Positions 18,618-27,596 of a DNA stretch of 64,000 nucleotides are shown here, one piece after another. Source of the DNA: Arenibacter arenosicollis (GTDB taxonomy: Bacteria; Bacteroidota; Bacteroidia; Flavobacteriales; Flavobacteriaceae); NCBI RefSeq assembly GCF_014397245.1, contig NZ_JACLHY010000004.1:186001-250000 (forward strand). The letters run 5' to 3'. Position 1 is the stretch's first letter. Each line of letters begins with the position of its first letter. Made by a program: the position numbers and the translations under genes. The notes beneath the pieces were generated by a model. It had not been told where the DNA came from, searched no databases, and worked only from the letters and a program-made list of their open reading frames with translations.

Positions 18618-20144
18618 TCATTCCTTTTTATTGGGCTGAGCTGTTTCCAAAATAATTTTTTCCATTTCCTTTTTGGAAGGGCGTGGACGTCGCCTAAATG
18701 AATTTGATTTACCTGTTTCCCTATCAAATTCATCCGGAGTCCTAAAAGCTGGCAAACTATCGTGGGTGAGTAATCTAATTTCTTTCATTTCTGAACGCAT
18801 TGCCTCCAAACTTTCCTGATAATCGGCGTTTCCAGCCAAATTATTGAGTTCGTATGGATCCTTGACCATATCATACAACTCTTCGCTTGGACGTGGAATA
18901 ATAAAGCAGGCCAATTGTGCTTCAGTGAGCTCTCCATTTTCCTTCATTTTTAGCATATCGGTAAATGTGCCGCTGACAAAGGCATCAGCCGAAGGTGTAT
19001 TTGGAAGGTCAGTATAAAAATTACGTATGTATTTTAACTTTTTTGTTCTTATGGCCCTTGTGTAATCCTCATAGTCATGCCAATGATCTTCAGCATAGAC
19101 CATATCCCTTATTTTTGCTTCCGGATTGGTCAACAAATCAGAAAAATCATGTCCTTCAAAGGAGGGAAGGCTTTCCAGCCCAGCCAACTGTAGAAATGTA
19201 GGGGCAATATCCACAGCACTTACCAGGTTATCACAGACCGACTTAGGTTTTACTTTTTTGGGCCATTTTACTATCCATGGCGTTTTTATACCACCGTCGT
19301 AAAGGGTTGTCTTGTCTCTTGGAAAAGGCCTCCCATTATCGCTAATAAAAAGAATCAAGGTATTTTCGGAAATTCCTTGTCTATCCAACTCCTCCACTAC
19401 TTTACCGACATAGTCATCCAACCTTAAAATTTCATTGTAATAGTACACAAAGTCTCTTCGCACATTTTCTGTATCCGGCATATATGGAGGTACAATTACA
19501 TCTTCAATGGTCTGTGGGTTCTTTACAATACTATCAGTATAGGGTCGGTGTGGATCAACAGCGGCTAACCAAAGAAAAAATGGCTTATCCTTTGGCCGTG
19601 CCTGCAGCACGGGAACCCAATTTTCACAACCACTGCCGTCACCTTTTTGTTTGGCCTTAGTACCATCAGGTGCCAATTGAAAGCCAGAGGTACCTACATC
19701 ATAAACCTCATCAAATCGATCCTTAATGGCGTCCCCCATATGCCACTTGCCGGCCTGGGCTGTCCAGTAGCCAGAGGCTTTGAGCTTTTCCACGAAAGTT
19801 ATCTTATCCGGGGTCAGGGGCCAATGTAATTGTTCTGCATTGGTATTATGGGGATAAAGCCCGGTAATGATACTTGTCCTACTGGGACTGCATGAATTGG
19901 CCGTAAGATAGGCCTGATCAAAACGCATTCCATCCTCAGCGAGTTTATCGATATTTGGGGTACGTATATTTGGATGCCCATAGGCCCCGCTATCGTCCCA
20001 GGCCATATCGTCAGCAATGATAAATACAATATTTGGGCGCTCACCTTCTTCATTTTTGGTTTCTTTTTTTGAGGAGCAGGATAATGTAAATATTGATAAT
20101 AGAAGGATAAAAAAGTTGGTCGCTTTTGGTTTGTGGTTGGTCAT
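18618..20144 (-). CDS. Lipoprotein S1 sulfatase (CSPSR)
   Basis: S1 sulfatase of 508 residues with lipobox TLSC (cysteine 23). It shows IADDMAWDDSGAYGHPNIRTPNID (metal site, about 43-66; read here in two parts, IADDMAWDDSGAYG and HPNIRTPNID), the active-site C85-S-P-S-R89, GKWHMGD, and FISDNGRPFPRDKTTLYDGG. The C-terminus is basic and lysine-rich. It lies 18 bp after the lactonase-like gene and belongs to the catabolic block that also holds the aldolase and sugar-acid kinase, so it may be co-expressed with the central catabolism rather than with the ECF-linked PUL to its left. Confidence 0.93.
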   Translation of the reverse strand: MTNHKPKATNFFILLLSIFTLSCSSKKETKNEEGERPNIVFIIADDMAWDDSGAYGHPNIRTPNIDKLAEDGMRFDQAYLTANSCSPSRTSIITGLYPHNTNAEQLHWPLTPDKITFVEKLKASGYWTAQAGKWHMGDAIKDRFDEVYDVGTSGFQLAPDGTKAKQKGDGSGCENWVPVLQARPKDKPFFLWLAAVDPHRPYTDSIVKNPQTIEDVIVPPYMPDTENVRRDFVYYYNEILRLDDYVGKVVEELDRQGISENTLILFISDNGRPFPRDKTTLYDGGIKTPWIVKWPKKVKPKSVCDNLVSAVDIAPTFLQLAGLESLPSFEGHDFSDLLTNPEAKIRDMVYAEDHWHDYEDYTRAIRTKKLKYIRNFYTDLPNTPSADAFVSGTFTDMLKMKENGELTEAQLACFIIPRPSEELYDMVKDPYELNNLAGNADYQESLEAMRSEMKEIRLLTHDSLPAFRTPDEFDRETGKSNSFRRRPRPSKKEMEKIILETAQPNKKE

Positions 20145-20162
20145 AATGGGTGGATTATTTCT

Positions 20163-21311
20163 CTAGAACTTTAAACATACAGGTTGTGAAATGGATATTT
20201 CATTTCCCGTAAATTCAAGGAGACCTGTTTGCCCATCTACTTTAAAAACAGTTATGTTATTCGATTTTTGATTGGCCACCAATAAAAATTTCCCATCTGG
20301 AGATAGGGTGAAATTTCGCGGCCAATCCCCTTGCACAGGTTCGATGGTCAGAAGTTTTAAATCTCCGCTGTCAGATATCGAATAAACAGCTATACTATTA
20401 TGCCCCCTGTTGGAAGCATATAGGAATCTCCCATTGTTGCTAATATGTATATCGGCACAGGCATTAGGTTCTTGGTAATCATCCGGGAGTGTACTCTTTT
20501 TATCGATATTTGTAAAAATTCCAGTCTCTTCATCCACGGTGGCCGACACAACAGTACTGGACAGTTCATTGATAATAAACACCTTGTTTTCCGTTGGGTG
20601 GAAAATAAGATGTCTGGGACCATCCCCGGGATCCATGTGTAGCCCGACTTCCGCCTTACCCAATTTCCTTTCCGAATTTATTGGATAGGTCAAAATCTGA
20701 TCTATCCCCAGATCTACGGCATATAAAAATTTTCCGTTTTGGGAAAATTGTACACAGTGTGCATGGGCCGAATTTTGGTTGAGATGCGGACCACTTCCTA
20801 AATGTTGTATCTCTTGTGGAGCATCTACCATATCTCCCTTTTCATCCAAGGGGTACAGAACAATACCTCCCGAACTATAATTGGCTGCAGCAAGAAGATT
20901 TTCATCGGGACTTACCCCAACATAACAGGCTCCATCCCCTTTACTAGGGTGGTTGGCCACTCTAGCCAGGGCAGTTTTATTTTTGTTCCATTTGAATGCC
21001 GATACGCTCCCCGGTTTTGTTCCGTTTGAAGAATAGACTCTCTCCCCATCTTTCGAGAGGTATAAATAGCCTGGCTTGTTCTCTTTGGCTACATGTTGAC
21101 TGTTGGTAAGCTCCCCCGTTTCCGTATTAAAATCGAGTTGATAAATGCCTTGATCATTCCCCTCGGCAAAAGTACCGACCAAGAGTTTTAGACCTTCTTT
21201 CTGAATTTGTTGTGGTCCGCTCGCCAAATTGGCTTTTTTGGGCTGATCTTTACACCCGACCACTAGCACCAATAGAATAATAAACATTAAATAATTTGAA
21301 GGTCGTTTCAT
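20163..21311 (-). CDS. Lactonase-family 7-bladed beta-propeller lipoprotein
   Basis: YbhE/6-phosphogluconolactonase-type beta-propeller of 382 residues. Family members open sugar lactones; this copy has a lipobox VVGC (cysteine 20), so it should be outside the cytoplasm, unlike the cytosolic 6-phosphogluconolactonase. Repeated blade motifs are visible (PGYLYLSKDGERVYSS, GPHLNQNSAHAHCVQF, GDGPRHLIFHPTENKVF, NNGRFLYASNRGHNSIAVY). The gene is 42 bp from the KDPG/KDPGal aldolase gene and so may supply galactonate or another aldonate from its lactone. The substrate is inferred from neighbours only; a purely binding propeller is possible. Confidence 0.82.
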   Translation of the reverse strand: MKRPSNYLMFIILLVLVVGCKDQPKKANLASGPQQIQKEGLKLLVGTFAEGNDQGIYQLDFNTETGELTNSQHVAKENKPGYLYLSKDGERVYSSNGTKPGSVSAFKWNKNKTALARVANHPSKGDGACYVGVSPDENLLAAANYSSGGIVLYPLDEKGDMVDAPQEIQHLGSGPHLNQNSAHAHCVQFSQNGKFLYAVDLGIDQILTYPINSERKLGKAEVGLHMDPGDGPRHLIFHPTENKVFIINELSSTVVSATVDEETGIFTNIDKKSTLPDDYQEPNACADIHISNNGRFLYASNRGHNSIAVYSISDSGDLKLLTIEPVQGDWPRNFTLSPDGKFLLVANQKSNNITVFKVDGQTGLLEFTGNEISISQPVCLKF

Positions 21312-21353
21312 GATAAAAATGGAATTGATTTTGTTAAATATATTTATTTGAAT

Positions 21354-21995
21354 TTAAAAGCCTTTTACTTCCGCTTTTACTTTGGCAAAATGATCCGAAA
21401 GGCCTTCAAAATTTCCCTCCTTTATCAACTTTTTGTTGAAGAGCGAACTGCCCATACCTACACCAACGGCACCAGCCTCAAAAAAGGATCTGATATTCTC
21501 CAAAGAAACTCCGCCCGTCGGCAAAAGTTTGATGTTGTTAAGCGGGGCCGAGATGTCCTTTATAAATTGGACCCCAAGCTGCGTGGCAGGAAAAATCTTT
21601 ACCGCAGATGCCCCTAAGCTCCAAGCTTTATAGATTTCGGTTGGCGAATAGGCCCCAGGAAAAATCGGTATCCCTTGGGCTACAGCAGTCTTGATTACTG
21701 TTTCATCCAAGATCGGAGTCACAATAAACTGGGCACCTGCCGCTACGGCCCTTTCGTAATCTTCCATATTACAGACCGTACCCGCACCCACATTGAGGTC
21801 ATTGAATTCGCTCCTTAGTTTGGAAATTATTTCGGTGGCCCCGGCGGTATTCATGGTTATTTCAATGGTGTGCAGACCCGCCTTGAGATATGCATTGGCA
21901 ATATCACGCATAACACCCATGGATACTCCTCTTACAATACCCACAATGGGTGCCCTATTGTAAAGTTTCCAGGAAAATGATTTTTTATTTGACAT
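21354..21995 (-). CDS. KDPG/KDPGal aldolase (class I)
   Basis: Cytosolic Schiff-base aldolase (213 residues) that splits 2-keto-3-deoxy-6-phospho-sugar acids into pyruvate and glyceraldehyde 3-phosphate. The fold markers are IEITMNTAGA with the conserved Glu 45, NVGAGTVCN, AQFIVTPILDE and the lysine motif AVKIFPA with Lys 133, the residue that forms the Schiff base. GLPTGG-type phosphate loop is present as LLPTGGVSLEN. It overlaps the kinase gene by 11 bp, so the two are translationally coupled and work in succession. Whether it prefers the gluco or galacto substrate cannot be seen; the kinase partner suggests galacto. Confidence 0.93.
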   Translation of the reverse strand: MSNKKSFSWKLYNRAPIVGIVRGVSMGVMRDIANAYLKAGLHTIEITMNTAGATEIISKLRSEFNDLNVGAGTVCNMEDYERAVAAGAQFIVTPILDETVIKTAVAQGIPIFPGAYSPTEIYKAWSLGASAVKIFPATQLGVQFIKDISAPLNNIKLLPTGGVSLENIRSFFEAGAVGVGMGSSLFNKKLIKEGNFEGLSDHFAKVKAEVKGF

Positions 21996-22938
21996 GTTGT
22001 TCTAAAATTTTTAGCTGTCCGACCAACAGGGCCGTTTCTATAAATTGTGGATCAAAACAAACGATGCGGTCCATGGGCAGAAAGGATTTCAAAGCCAATT
22101 GGTACAATTCGTTCTGTATTCCGGTAACTGCAAGGTACACGGTTTCGCTCTTTTCTTTCAAATGGCCCAGCTCCGCCCCTATTAACAATCCCGATAAATA
22201 ATAATAGTTTTCCTTAGCGGAGGTTTTATGTATCAGACTATTTGCCCTAATGGAAAAAAGCGATGCCATCTGTTGGTTCGCAACACCTTTTTTAACACCT
22301 TCCACAAAAATATCCTCATAGGAAGGGTTCCATCCTGCTTCTTCCACTGAAGCCGACAAAATAGTGTGCTTACTTATAACCTCAAATAATTCACCCGTCA
22401 TATAGGTGGTGAAATCTATAAATCTCCCGGTATCAAAATAGATATGTTTACTGTGGGTCCCTGGCAACAATAGAACCCCTTTTTCCTTCTTGGGCAGGTA
22501 ATCCGAAAGTCCAATGGCCTGGATCTCCTCCCCCCGCATTACATCCTTATTTGTTCTAGCCCCGGAAATTAAAAGAAGGTCCAATTTGCCATCAAGGGAA
22601 AGCCAATTACTAATTAGGTCTTCGCCACTAAAGGCAATGGGCAATTGGCAGTACTCCAATTCCTGCATCCCTATGGAAGAGGACAGCATTCCAGAAGCCA
22701 CTAAAAGGTAGTTTTCGACTCCGTTTAAATCCAAGTTTTCCAGCTGCGCCAACAAATAATCTGCAAAATAGGATTCTTGGGACCGTTCACTTTGCTGTTT
22801 ATATAACTGATAGCACTTTTTGATCCCCAGATCGGTCCTGATTTCGGAAAGCACCTTTAAGGAATGGGAATCCACCAAACGGAGTCTAAAATTGGAGGTC
22901 CCCCAATCGCAGCTAATAAATTTATCCGGTAGCCCCAT
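21985..22938 (-). CDS. dgoK: 2-keto-3-deoxygalactonokinase (DgoK-like)
   Basis: Cytosolic kinase (317 residues) expected to phosphorylate 2-keto-3-deoxy-galactonate at O6 in the De Ley-Doudoroff route for D-galactonate. The N-terminus FISCDWGTSNFRLRLVD is the DgoK-type phosphate-binding start; GVLLLPGTHSKHIYFD and FTTYMTGELFEVISKHT are the characteristic central motifs, and YLSGLLIGAEL is near the C-terminus. It overlaps the aldolase gene by 11 bp. Galactose dehydrogenase and galactonate dehydratase were not seen in this window, so the upstream steps must be encoded elsewhere. Confidence 0.9.
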   Translation of the reverse strand: MGLPDKFISCDWGTSNFRLRLVDSHSLKVLSEIRTDLGIKKCYQLYKQQSERSQESYFADYLLAQLENLDLNGVENYLLVASGMLSSSIGMQELEYCQLPIAFSGEDLISNWLSLDGKLDLLLISGARTNKDVMRGEEIQAIGLSDYLPKKEKGVLLLPGTHSKHIYFDTGRFIDFTTYMTGELFEVISKHTILSASVEEAGWNPSYEDIFVEGVKKGVANQQMASLFSIRANSLIHKTSAKENYYYLSGLLIGAELGHLKEKSETVYLAVTGIQNELYQLALKSFLPMDRIVCFDPQFIETALLVGQLKILEQHVK

Positions 22939-22943
22939 ATTTT

Positions 22944-23194
22944 CTAAAACGCTTTAGTTACTCTTTTTATATTGGGATAATTCTCAAGTGCACAGGTTGA
23001 ACGAACCATTCCAATTCCAATACTTTTTATTGGACCATCGGGAAGGCAAATATCAAATTTAAATCCGTACTGGACCATTTTGCCAAATTCCAATTTTTCC
23101 GAAAAATACGCTAATTTTTTTTTTCATCCTTGGAATATAAATAAGAAGCAAATCTAACATTGGTATTGTTGGCCAAACCAGTGAAAAGCAAAAA
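22944..23194 (-). pseudogene. Possible small gene broken at an A10 tract
   Basis: Upstream of dgoK there are two abutting open stretches on the minus strand. The first runs down from about 23194 and reads ANNTNVRFASYLYSKDEKK before a TAG directly after a run of ten A (plus-strand T 23115-23124). If the run is read as eleven, the frame continues LAYFSEKLEFGKMVQYGFK to a stop at 22944-22946, five bases before the dgoK start. No ATG opens the first part and I recognise no family. It may be a decayed gene, a short protein beginning at an internal ATG, or chance. Confidence 0.2.
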
Positions 23195-23256
23195 TTATGA
23201 AGTAGTCTAAAGTTATGTAAAAATAAAATTGAGCCTTAAATCAGCAATTGGAGAGA

Positions 23257-23296
23257 ACAAACAAGGCTTTCAAGAAATTGAAAGCCTTGTTTGTTT
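23257..23296 (-). terminator. Strong hairpin after the permease gene
   Basis: A perfect 18-bp inverted repeat (AACAAACAAGGCTTTCAA and its complement) encloses a 4-nt loop (GAAA). It lies about 95 bp beyond the stop of the NCS1-like permease gene, on its downstream side, and before dgoK, so it probably ends or attenuates transcripts from the rhamnose block. The T-rich outer arm makes either direction possible. Confidence 0.75.
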
Positions 23297-23390
23297 TGTT
23301 ATATGTTTGAAAAATGCCTAAGCTCTACCTTACCATCCGACATATCTAGTCTACGATCGCCTAGTTTATGGGAATGCTAATAGGGTTAAT

Positions 23391-24797
23391 TCAACTCTTT
23401 TGAATCCATTTGCTAAAGACCAGGAATAAGACGCCACAGAGTAACCAAGCCGGTAAGGTGACAAAGGACAGGAATACATCATATTGAATGGATATAAAAT
23501 AGAACAGTCCAAAGCTGATCGCCCAAGCGAAAAATACGGCCCTATTGAATTTTAGGTTGGCCACTTCGGCATAATTCTTAACGATTCCCGCCTGCTTATG
23601 GAAAAAATGTTCGAAAACGATAACGGCACCGAAAGGCGCTAAGATAAACCCGTACAGGGCAACAAATCCCAACAATTTCATAGCGAAGGCTGGAAAAAGA
23701 CCGGCTATGGTGGCCAATGTACCGGCAATTATGGTAACCCAAAAAGTAGACAACTTGGGTACAATAGCCTGAAAGGCCAATCCCGCCCTATAAATAGTAG
23801 GATTCGCGGTAGTCCAACCAGCTAAAACCACAGCAATAATTCCAAAAATACCGATGGCATTATAGGCCAAGGGTCCAGGAGCTACCGTGGGTGCCTCTCC
23901 ATTAGCAAGGAGTCCCTGAGCCTCTGGTGATTTTAAATAAACGGCATACAGTAAAGCTGCCGCTATCCAAGCCATATAATGTCCTACGTACATTCCGGCC
24001 GCCGTGGTCCATCCACTACTTGCCTTTTTTGCAAAACGGAATACCGATAGATCGGACATCCCCACGTGCATGGCCGCATTGGCGAACCAGGACCAAATAA
24101 CAACATGCCAGAAGGTATATTTGATCTGCCCTGGAAAAGGTTCAGAACCTTCGCCCCATATATTCCAAAATTCCGATAGACTGCCTACCCCTAATTGATT
24201 TAAAGCTACAATACCACAAGCCAGAAAGGCCAATACTATCACAGGGGACATCCAGTTTGCGGCTTTGGATACCGTTTCGTAACCTTTGGAGGCAACCAAT
24301 GAGATAACCGCACCAAGAACTAAAACAATAATGACCCACGTCATGCCATTGGGCATAGTATCAGTGAGTTTGGGCATTTCCATATTAAAGGGAATCCCCA
24401 CCGCTGTGGCCGAAACTGTTATCATGGAACCTGCCAGGAAACAGAAAAGCACCCCGTTGGCCAAATTATAGCCAGTAACCAGATTTTTGCCACAAATCTT
24501 TTCTAGTTGGTAGTACAAGGTCAATCTATATTTCACGGCAATTTCGGCAGTCAGGAAACGCCAGCTGAGCACAGCCAATAGATTCCCTAAAAGAAGTCCA
24601 ATAATAAGATCAAAGGCACTTACCCCCGTTGTCAGGAACAAAGGCCCAATTACAAATTCAGTTCCTGCTGCATGTTCCCCTGCATACATTCCAAGAAAAC
24701 TCTTCCAACTTTTCAGTTTGGAGGTGGGTACTGGAACGCGCTCAAATTCTCCGCCCGCGATATCCTCTATTTCTTCTTCTATGTTAAATTGGCTCAT
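23391..24797 (-). CDS. NCS1-like permease in a rhamnose gene cluster
   Basis: Inner-membrane secondary transporter of 468 residues with about twelve hydrophobic segments. It resembles nucleobase:cation symporter-1 (purine-cytosine permease-like) proteins: long N-terminal cytoplasmic start with VPTSKLKSWKSFLGMYAGEH, GPLFLTTGVSAFDLIIGLLLG in the first membrane region, and the segment AGWTTANPTIYRAGLAF. It lies 115 bp after the sugar kinase gene, in the same direction. Position suggests that it carries L-rhamnose or a related sugar rather than a nucleobase, which would be a family use outside the classical one. A nucleobase or vitamin role is the alternative. Confidence 0.78.
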   Translation of the reverse strand: MSQFNIEEEIEDIAGGEFERVPVPTSKLKSWKSFLGMYAGEHAAGTEFVIGPLFLTTGVSAFDLIIGLLLGNLLAVLSWRFLTAEIAVKYRLTLYYQLEKICGKNLVTGYNLANGVLFCFLAGSMITVSATAVGIPFNMEMPKLTDTMPNGMTWVIIVLVLGAVISLVASKGYETVSKAANWMSPVIVLAFLACGIVALNQLGVGSLSEFWNIWGEGSEPFPGQIKYTFWHVVIWSWFANAAMHVGMSDLSVFRFAKKASSGWTTAAGMYVGHYMAWIAAALLYAVYLKSPEAQGLLANGEAPTVAPGPLAYNAIGIFGIIAVVLAGWTTANPTIYRAGLAFQAIVPKLSTFWVTIIAGTLATIAGLFPAFAMKLLGFVALYGFILAPFGAVIVFEHFFHKQAGIVKNYAEVANLKFNRAVFFAWAISFGLFYFISIQYDVFLSFVTLPAWLLCGVLFLVFSKWIQKS

Positions 24798-24912
24798 ATT
24801 GGTTGGTTATTATTTTTGGTTAAAGTGTCCGGTTAATGTTCATTTTCCACTTCTCTTCTTAAGGTCTAAAACTCATTAGGTTCATAATTGTTTGAATTAC
24901 TTAGTTTTCCGA

Positions 24913-26286
24913 CTATTGTATTATAACTGGCACATGTTTCTTTAATGCATAATTCTTTCTAAGGAATTTGGAGTTCAACCTTACGTCGGATATGCACAGT
25001 GCTGCACCCAGAGCCGATCCCAAGGACGAATCTGTAGTGCTTAGCTTCATATTTCTAAGGTAGTGCGATATAAGCTGAATGTACACTTCATTATCCGAAA
25101 ACCCGCCATCTATATATAACTTCTCAATATTATCCTTCCCACTTACTGTTTTAATACTTTCAACCTGTAACAACACGAGCTCCACCATTAATTGGTGATA
25201 GGCATGTTCAAATTGGTCGTAAGGAATTCTTGTTAATTTCGGCATCCTATCATCACTAAAACTTATCCATCGGTACATATATTCGAAATCCTTTACAATC
25301 TCTAAATAGATATCATGGTCAAAACGGATAGTTTTATGGTACTCAGGAGGGACTTGAAAATGATCGGTTAATTTTTTTACCTGTTCCTTATATTCATTGC
25401 CAAGGAACAAACTTGAGGCTTTAACAGCCTTTCCATTGATCCTCATATAATTGATACAGCTTGATTCTATGTCCGAAGCCTTCAAAGCTTCTTCCGAAAA
25501 TGGATTCATGGCTATACTCCAAGTACCTGTGGAAACAAGTATAAACTTTTTTCTCACACTGCGAATGTAAGGCAGTAGTGCGGCAGAGCTGTCATGTATC
25601 CCTACACCTATCTTAATACGTTTGCCATTATAATTCATATTGATACTGGTCTCGGTAGAAACGATCTTGGGCAATATTTTGTTTATTCCCTCTTTATAAA
25701 CCCAATCGTGATAATCTTTATTGGTATAATCCCACAGCGCTGTATGGCAACCAATGCTGGTATGTTCACTTACAGGGATACCAGTGAAAATAAAACTTAT
25801 ATATTGGGGCAAGTGCAACGAATATTTAATTCTTTTAAAGATTTCGGGTTTTGTATGCTTTAGCCAATAAAGTTGAATTCCCGAATTCAGCAGTCCGGAA
25901 ACCGGCGAACCTGTGGTTACCGCAAAATCCAGTTCCGGACCATATTTCTCATTAAATGAATCGATAACATCTTTTGAAATCTCCTTGGTATAATTATAAA
26001 GAGGGGTCAGAACCTCATCATTTTCATCTAAATGCACTAAGCTGGCACCATAGGTTGAAAAGTTGATGGACGTAATATTGTATTTCTTGGCATCCAAAAT
26101 CCTATCAAAAACCTCTTTCAGCCATATTTTTAGTCGCTCCAAATCCTCAGTAGGGTATCCATCCTCATCATTAATATTCTCAAAACGCGTATATTCCCTA
26201 TACACTTCCTGAAAATTCTTATCGAATAGAAAGAATTTTTTATTGGTCTTTCCAATGTCGAATACTGCCGTTACTTTCTCTCTCAT
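24913..26286 (-). CDS. rhaB: FGGY carbohydrate kinase, probable rhamnulokinase
   Basis: Cytosolic FGGY-family sugar kinase (457 residues) expected to phosphorylate L-rhamnulose to L-rhamnulose 1-phosphate. The N-terminal phosphate-1 motif reads TAVFDIGKTNKKFFLFD; SINFSTYGASLVHLDE and SVSTGTWS-type motifs are present (here LVSTGTWSIAMNPF), and the C-terminal adenosine region has LYIDGGFSDNEVYIQLIS. It is 9 bp after the isomerase gene and feeds the aldolase encoded first in the operon. Sequence alone does not separate L-rhamnulokinase from L-fuculokinase; the P. stutzeri-type rhamnose isomerase neighbour favours rhamnose. Confidence 0.87.
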   Translation of the reverse strand: MREKVTAVFDIGKTNKKFFLFDKNFQEVYREYTRFENINDEDGYPTEDLERLKIWLKEVFDRILDAKKYNITSINFSTYGASLVHLDENDEVLTPLYNYTKEISKDVIDSFNEKYGPELDFAVTTGSPVSGLLNSGIQLYWLKHTKPEIFKRIKYSLHLPQYISFIFTGIPVSEHTSIGCHTALWDYTNKDYHDWVYKEGINKILPKIVSTETSINMNYNGKRIKIGVGIHDSSAALLPYIRSVRKKFILVSTGTWSIAMNPFSEEALKASDIESSCINYMRINGKAVKASSLFLGNEYKEQVKKLTDHFQVPPEYHKTIRFDHDIYLEIVKDFEYMYRWISFSDDRMPKLTRIPYDQFEHAYHQLMVELVLLQVESIKTVSGKDNIEKLYIDGGFSDNEVYIQLISHYLRNMKLSTTDSSLGSALGAALCISDVRLNSKFLRKNYALKKHVPVIIQ

Positions 26287-26295
26287 TGGGTTGTA

Positions 26296-27576
26296 TTATA
26301 ATCCTGAAGCTATGCTGTTTTTGCCCCTTGCATTGATCAAATTTTCCCTCACCTTAAGTGAGCGATAGGCATTTAAGGGAGAAAGTGCACCACCACTCTT
26401 CCGCCTAGCTTCTTGCAATAAAGGTCTTACATCTGTACGGTAGGCATTCTGAAGTATCTCCTGACAGCGAACTACATCGTTTTCCATTTGTGCCGTTCTC
26501 AATTGTTCTTGATCTATCAAAAGCGCCTTGGCATATGCTTCCTGAATAGCTTCCAAAGATTGGATCAAATCCTCCAATGGGTCTTTTATATTATGGCTGG
26601 CATCGATCATCCATGCAGGGTATGGATTTTGGGGATTATTGTTCATCCCGTAGACCAATTCATTAAAAATTAAAAAGAGGGCATATGGTTTAATACTCCC
26701 TACGGTAATATCATCATCCCCGTATTTACTATCATTAAAGTGAAAACCACCCAATTTGCCCTTCATCATCAAAGTGGCAACAATCTGCTCAATATTGGTA
26801 TTGGGTAAATGATGTCCCAGATCGACCAAGGTATATGCCTTATCGCCACATTCGTTGGCCAACATAAATGAAGTTCCCCAATCCTGGATTACCGTACTGT
26901 AAAAATTTGGCTCATAGGGCTTGTATTCAATGAACAACTTCCAATCCTCCGGTAAGGCCCTGTAGATATCCTTAAGACTGTCCTGGGTATTTTGCAAAGT
27001 GTTTTGAAAATTGTTCTGTCCGGGAAAATTAGACCCATCGGCCAACCATACCGTTAAACTTTTTGAACCCAATTTGTTGCCTATATCAATAACATCTAAA
27101 TTGTGCTGAACCGCCTGATCCCTTATCGCTTTTTCCCTATTGCTCAATGAGCCGAACTTATAGCTTTCTTTTGCGTTTTTTTGATCTTGAAAGGTATTGG
27201 AGTTTACTGCATCAAAAACAATGTTGTGCGAAGTTGCCAACTGTTTTATGGCTTCATAATCTTGTGGTATGTCCCAAGGAATATGCAGGGAAATGGCCCC
27301 GGCGGTTTGGGTGAGGGCATGTAAAATACCCACGTCATCTATTTTTTGTTCCAATGTGGACGGTTCCCCTTGAAAAGAGAATCTACCAAATCTGGTTCCA
27401 CCTGCACCTAATGCCCAACTGGGAATTGCTACTTGAAATTCGGCTAATTTATTAATAATATCAAGGACATTACAACCATCCTTTACTAGGGTGTTCGACA
27501 AAAAATCGAATTTTTCCTGGTGCGATTTTATATCCTTTTGGTTCTTTTCCTGTATTTTTTCTTTATCTATTCTCAT
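26296..27576 (-). CDS. rhaI: L-rhamnose isomerase, RhaI type
   Basis: Cytosolic metal-dependent TIM-barrel isomerase (426 residues) converting L-rhamnose to L-rhamnulose, similar in size and motifs to the Pseudomonas stutzeri-type enzyme rather than the E. coli RhaA type. Visible motifs are PSWALGAGGTRFGRF, SLHIPWDIPQDY, LTVWLADGSNFPGQ, LFIEYKPYEPNFYSTV (metal-ligand Glu), TLVDLGHHLPNTNIEQI (metal-ligand Asp) and GGFHFNDSKYGDDD (metal-ligand His and Asp cluster). It lies between the kinase (9 bp) and the aldolase-dehydrogenase (about 90 bp, containing a hairpin). Confidence 0.92.
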   Translation of the reverse strand: MRIDKEKIQEKNQKDIKSHQEKFDFLSNTLVKDGCNVLDIINKLAEFQVAIPSWALGAGGTRFGRFSFQGEPSTLEQKIDDVGILHALTQTAGAISLHIPWDIPQDYEAIKQLATSHNIVFDAVNSNTFQDQKNAKESYKFGSLSNREKAIRDQAVQHNLDVIDIGNKLGSKSLTVWLADGSNFPGQNNFQNTLQNTQDSLKDIYRALPEDWKLFIEYKPYEPNFYSTVIQDWGTSFMLANECGDKAYTLVDLGHHLPNTNIEQIVATLMMKGKLGGFHFNDSKYGDDDITVGSIKPYALFLIFNELVYGMNNNPQNPYPAWMIDASHNIKDPLEDLIQSLEAIQEAYAKALLIDQEQLRTAQMENDVVRCQEILQNAYRTDVRPLLQEARRKSGGALSPLNAYRSLKVRENLINARGKNSIASGL

Positions 27577-27596
27577 TATATTCCCAATTAGAATTA

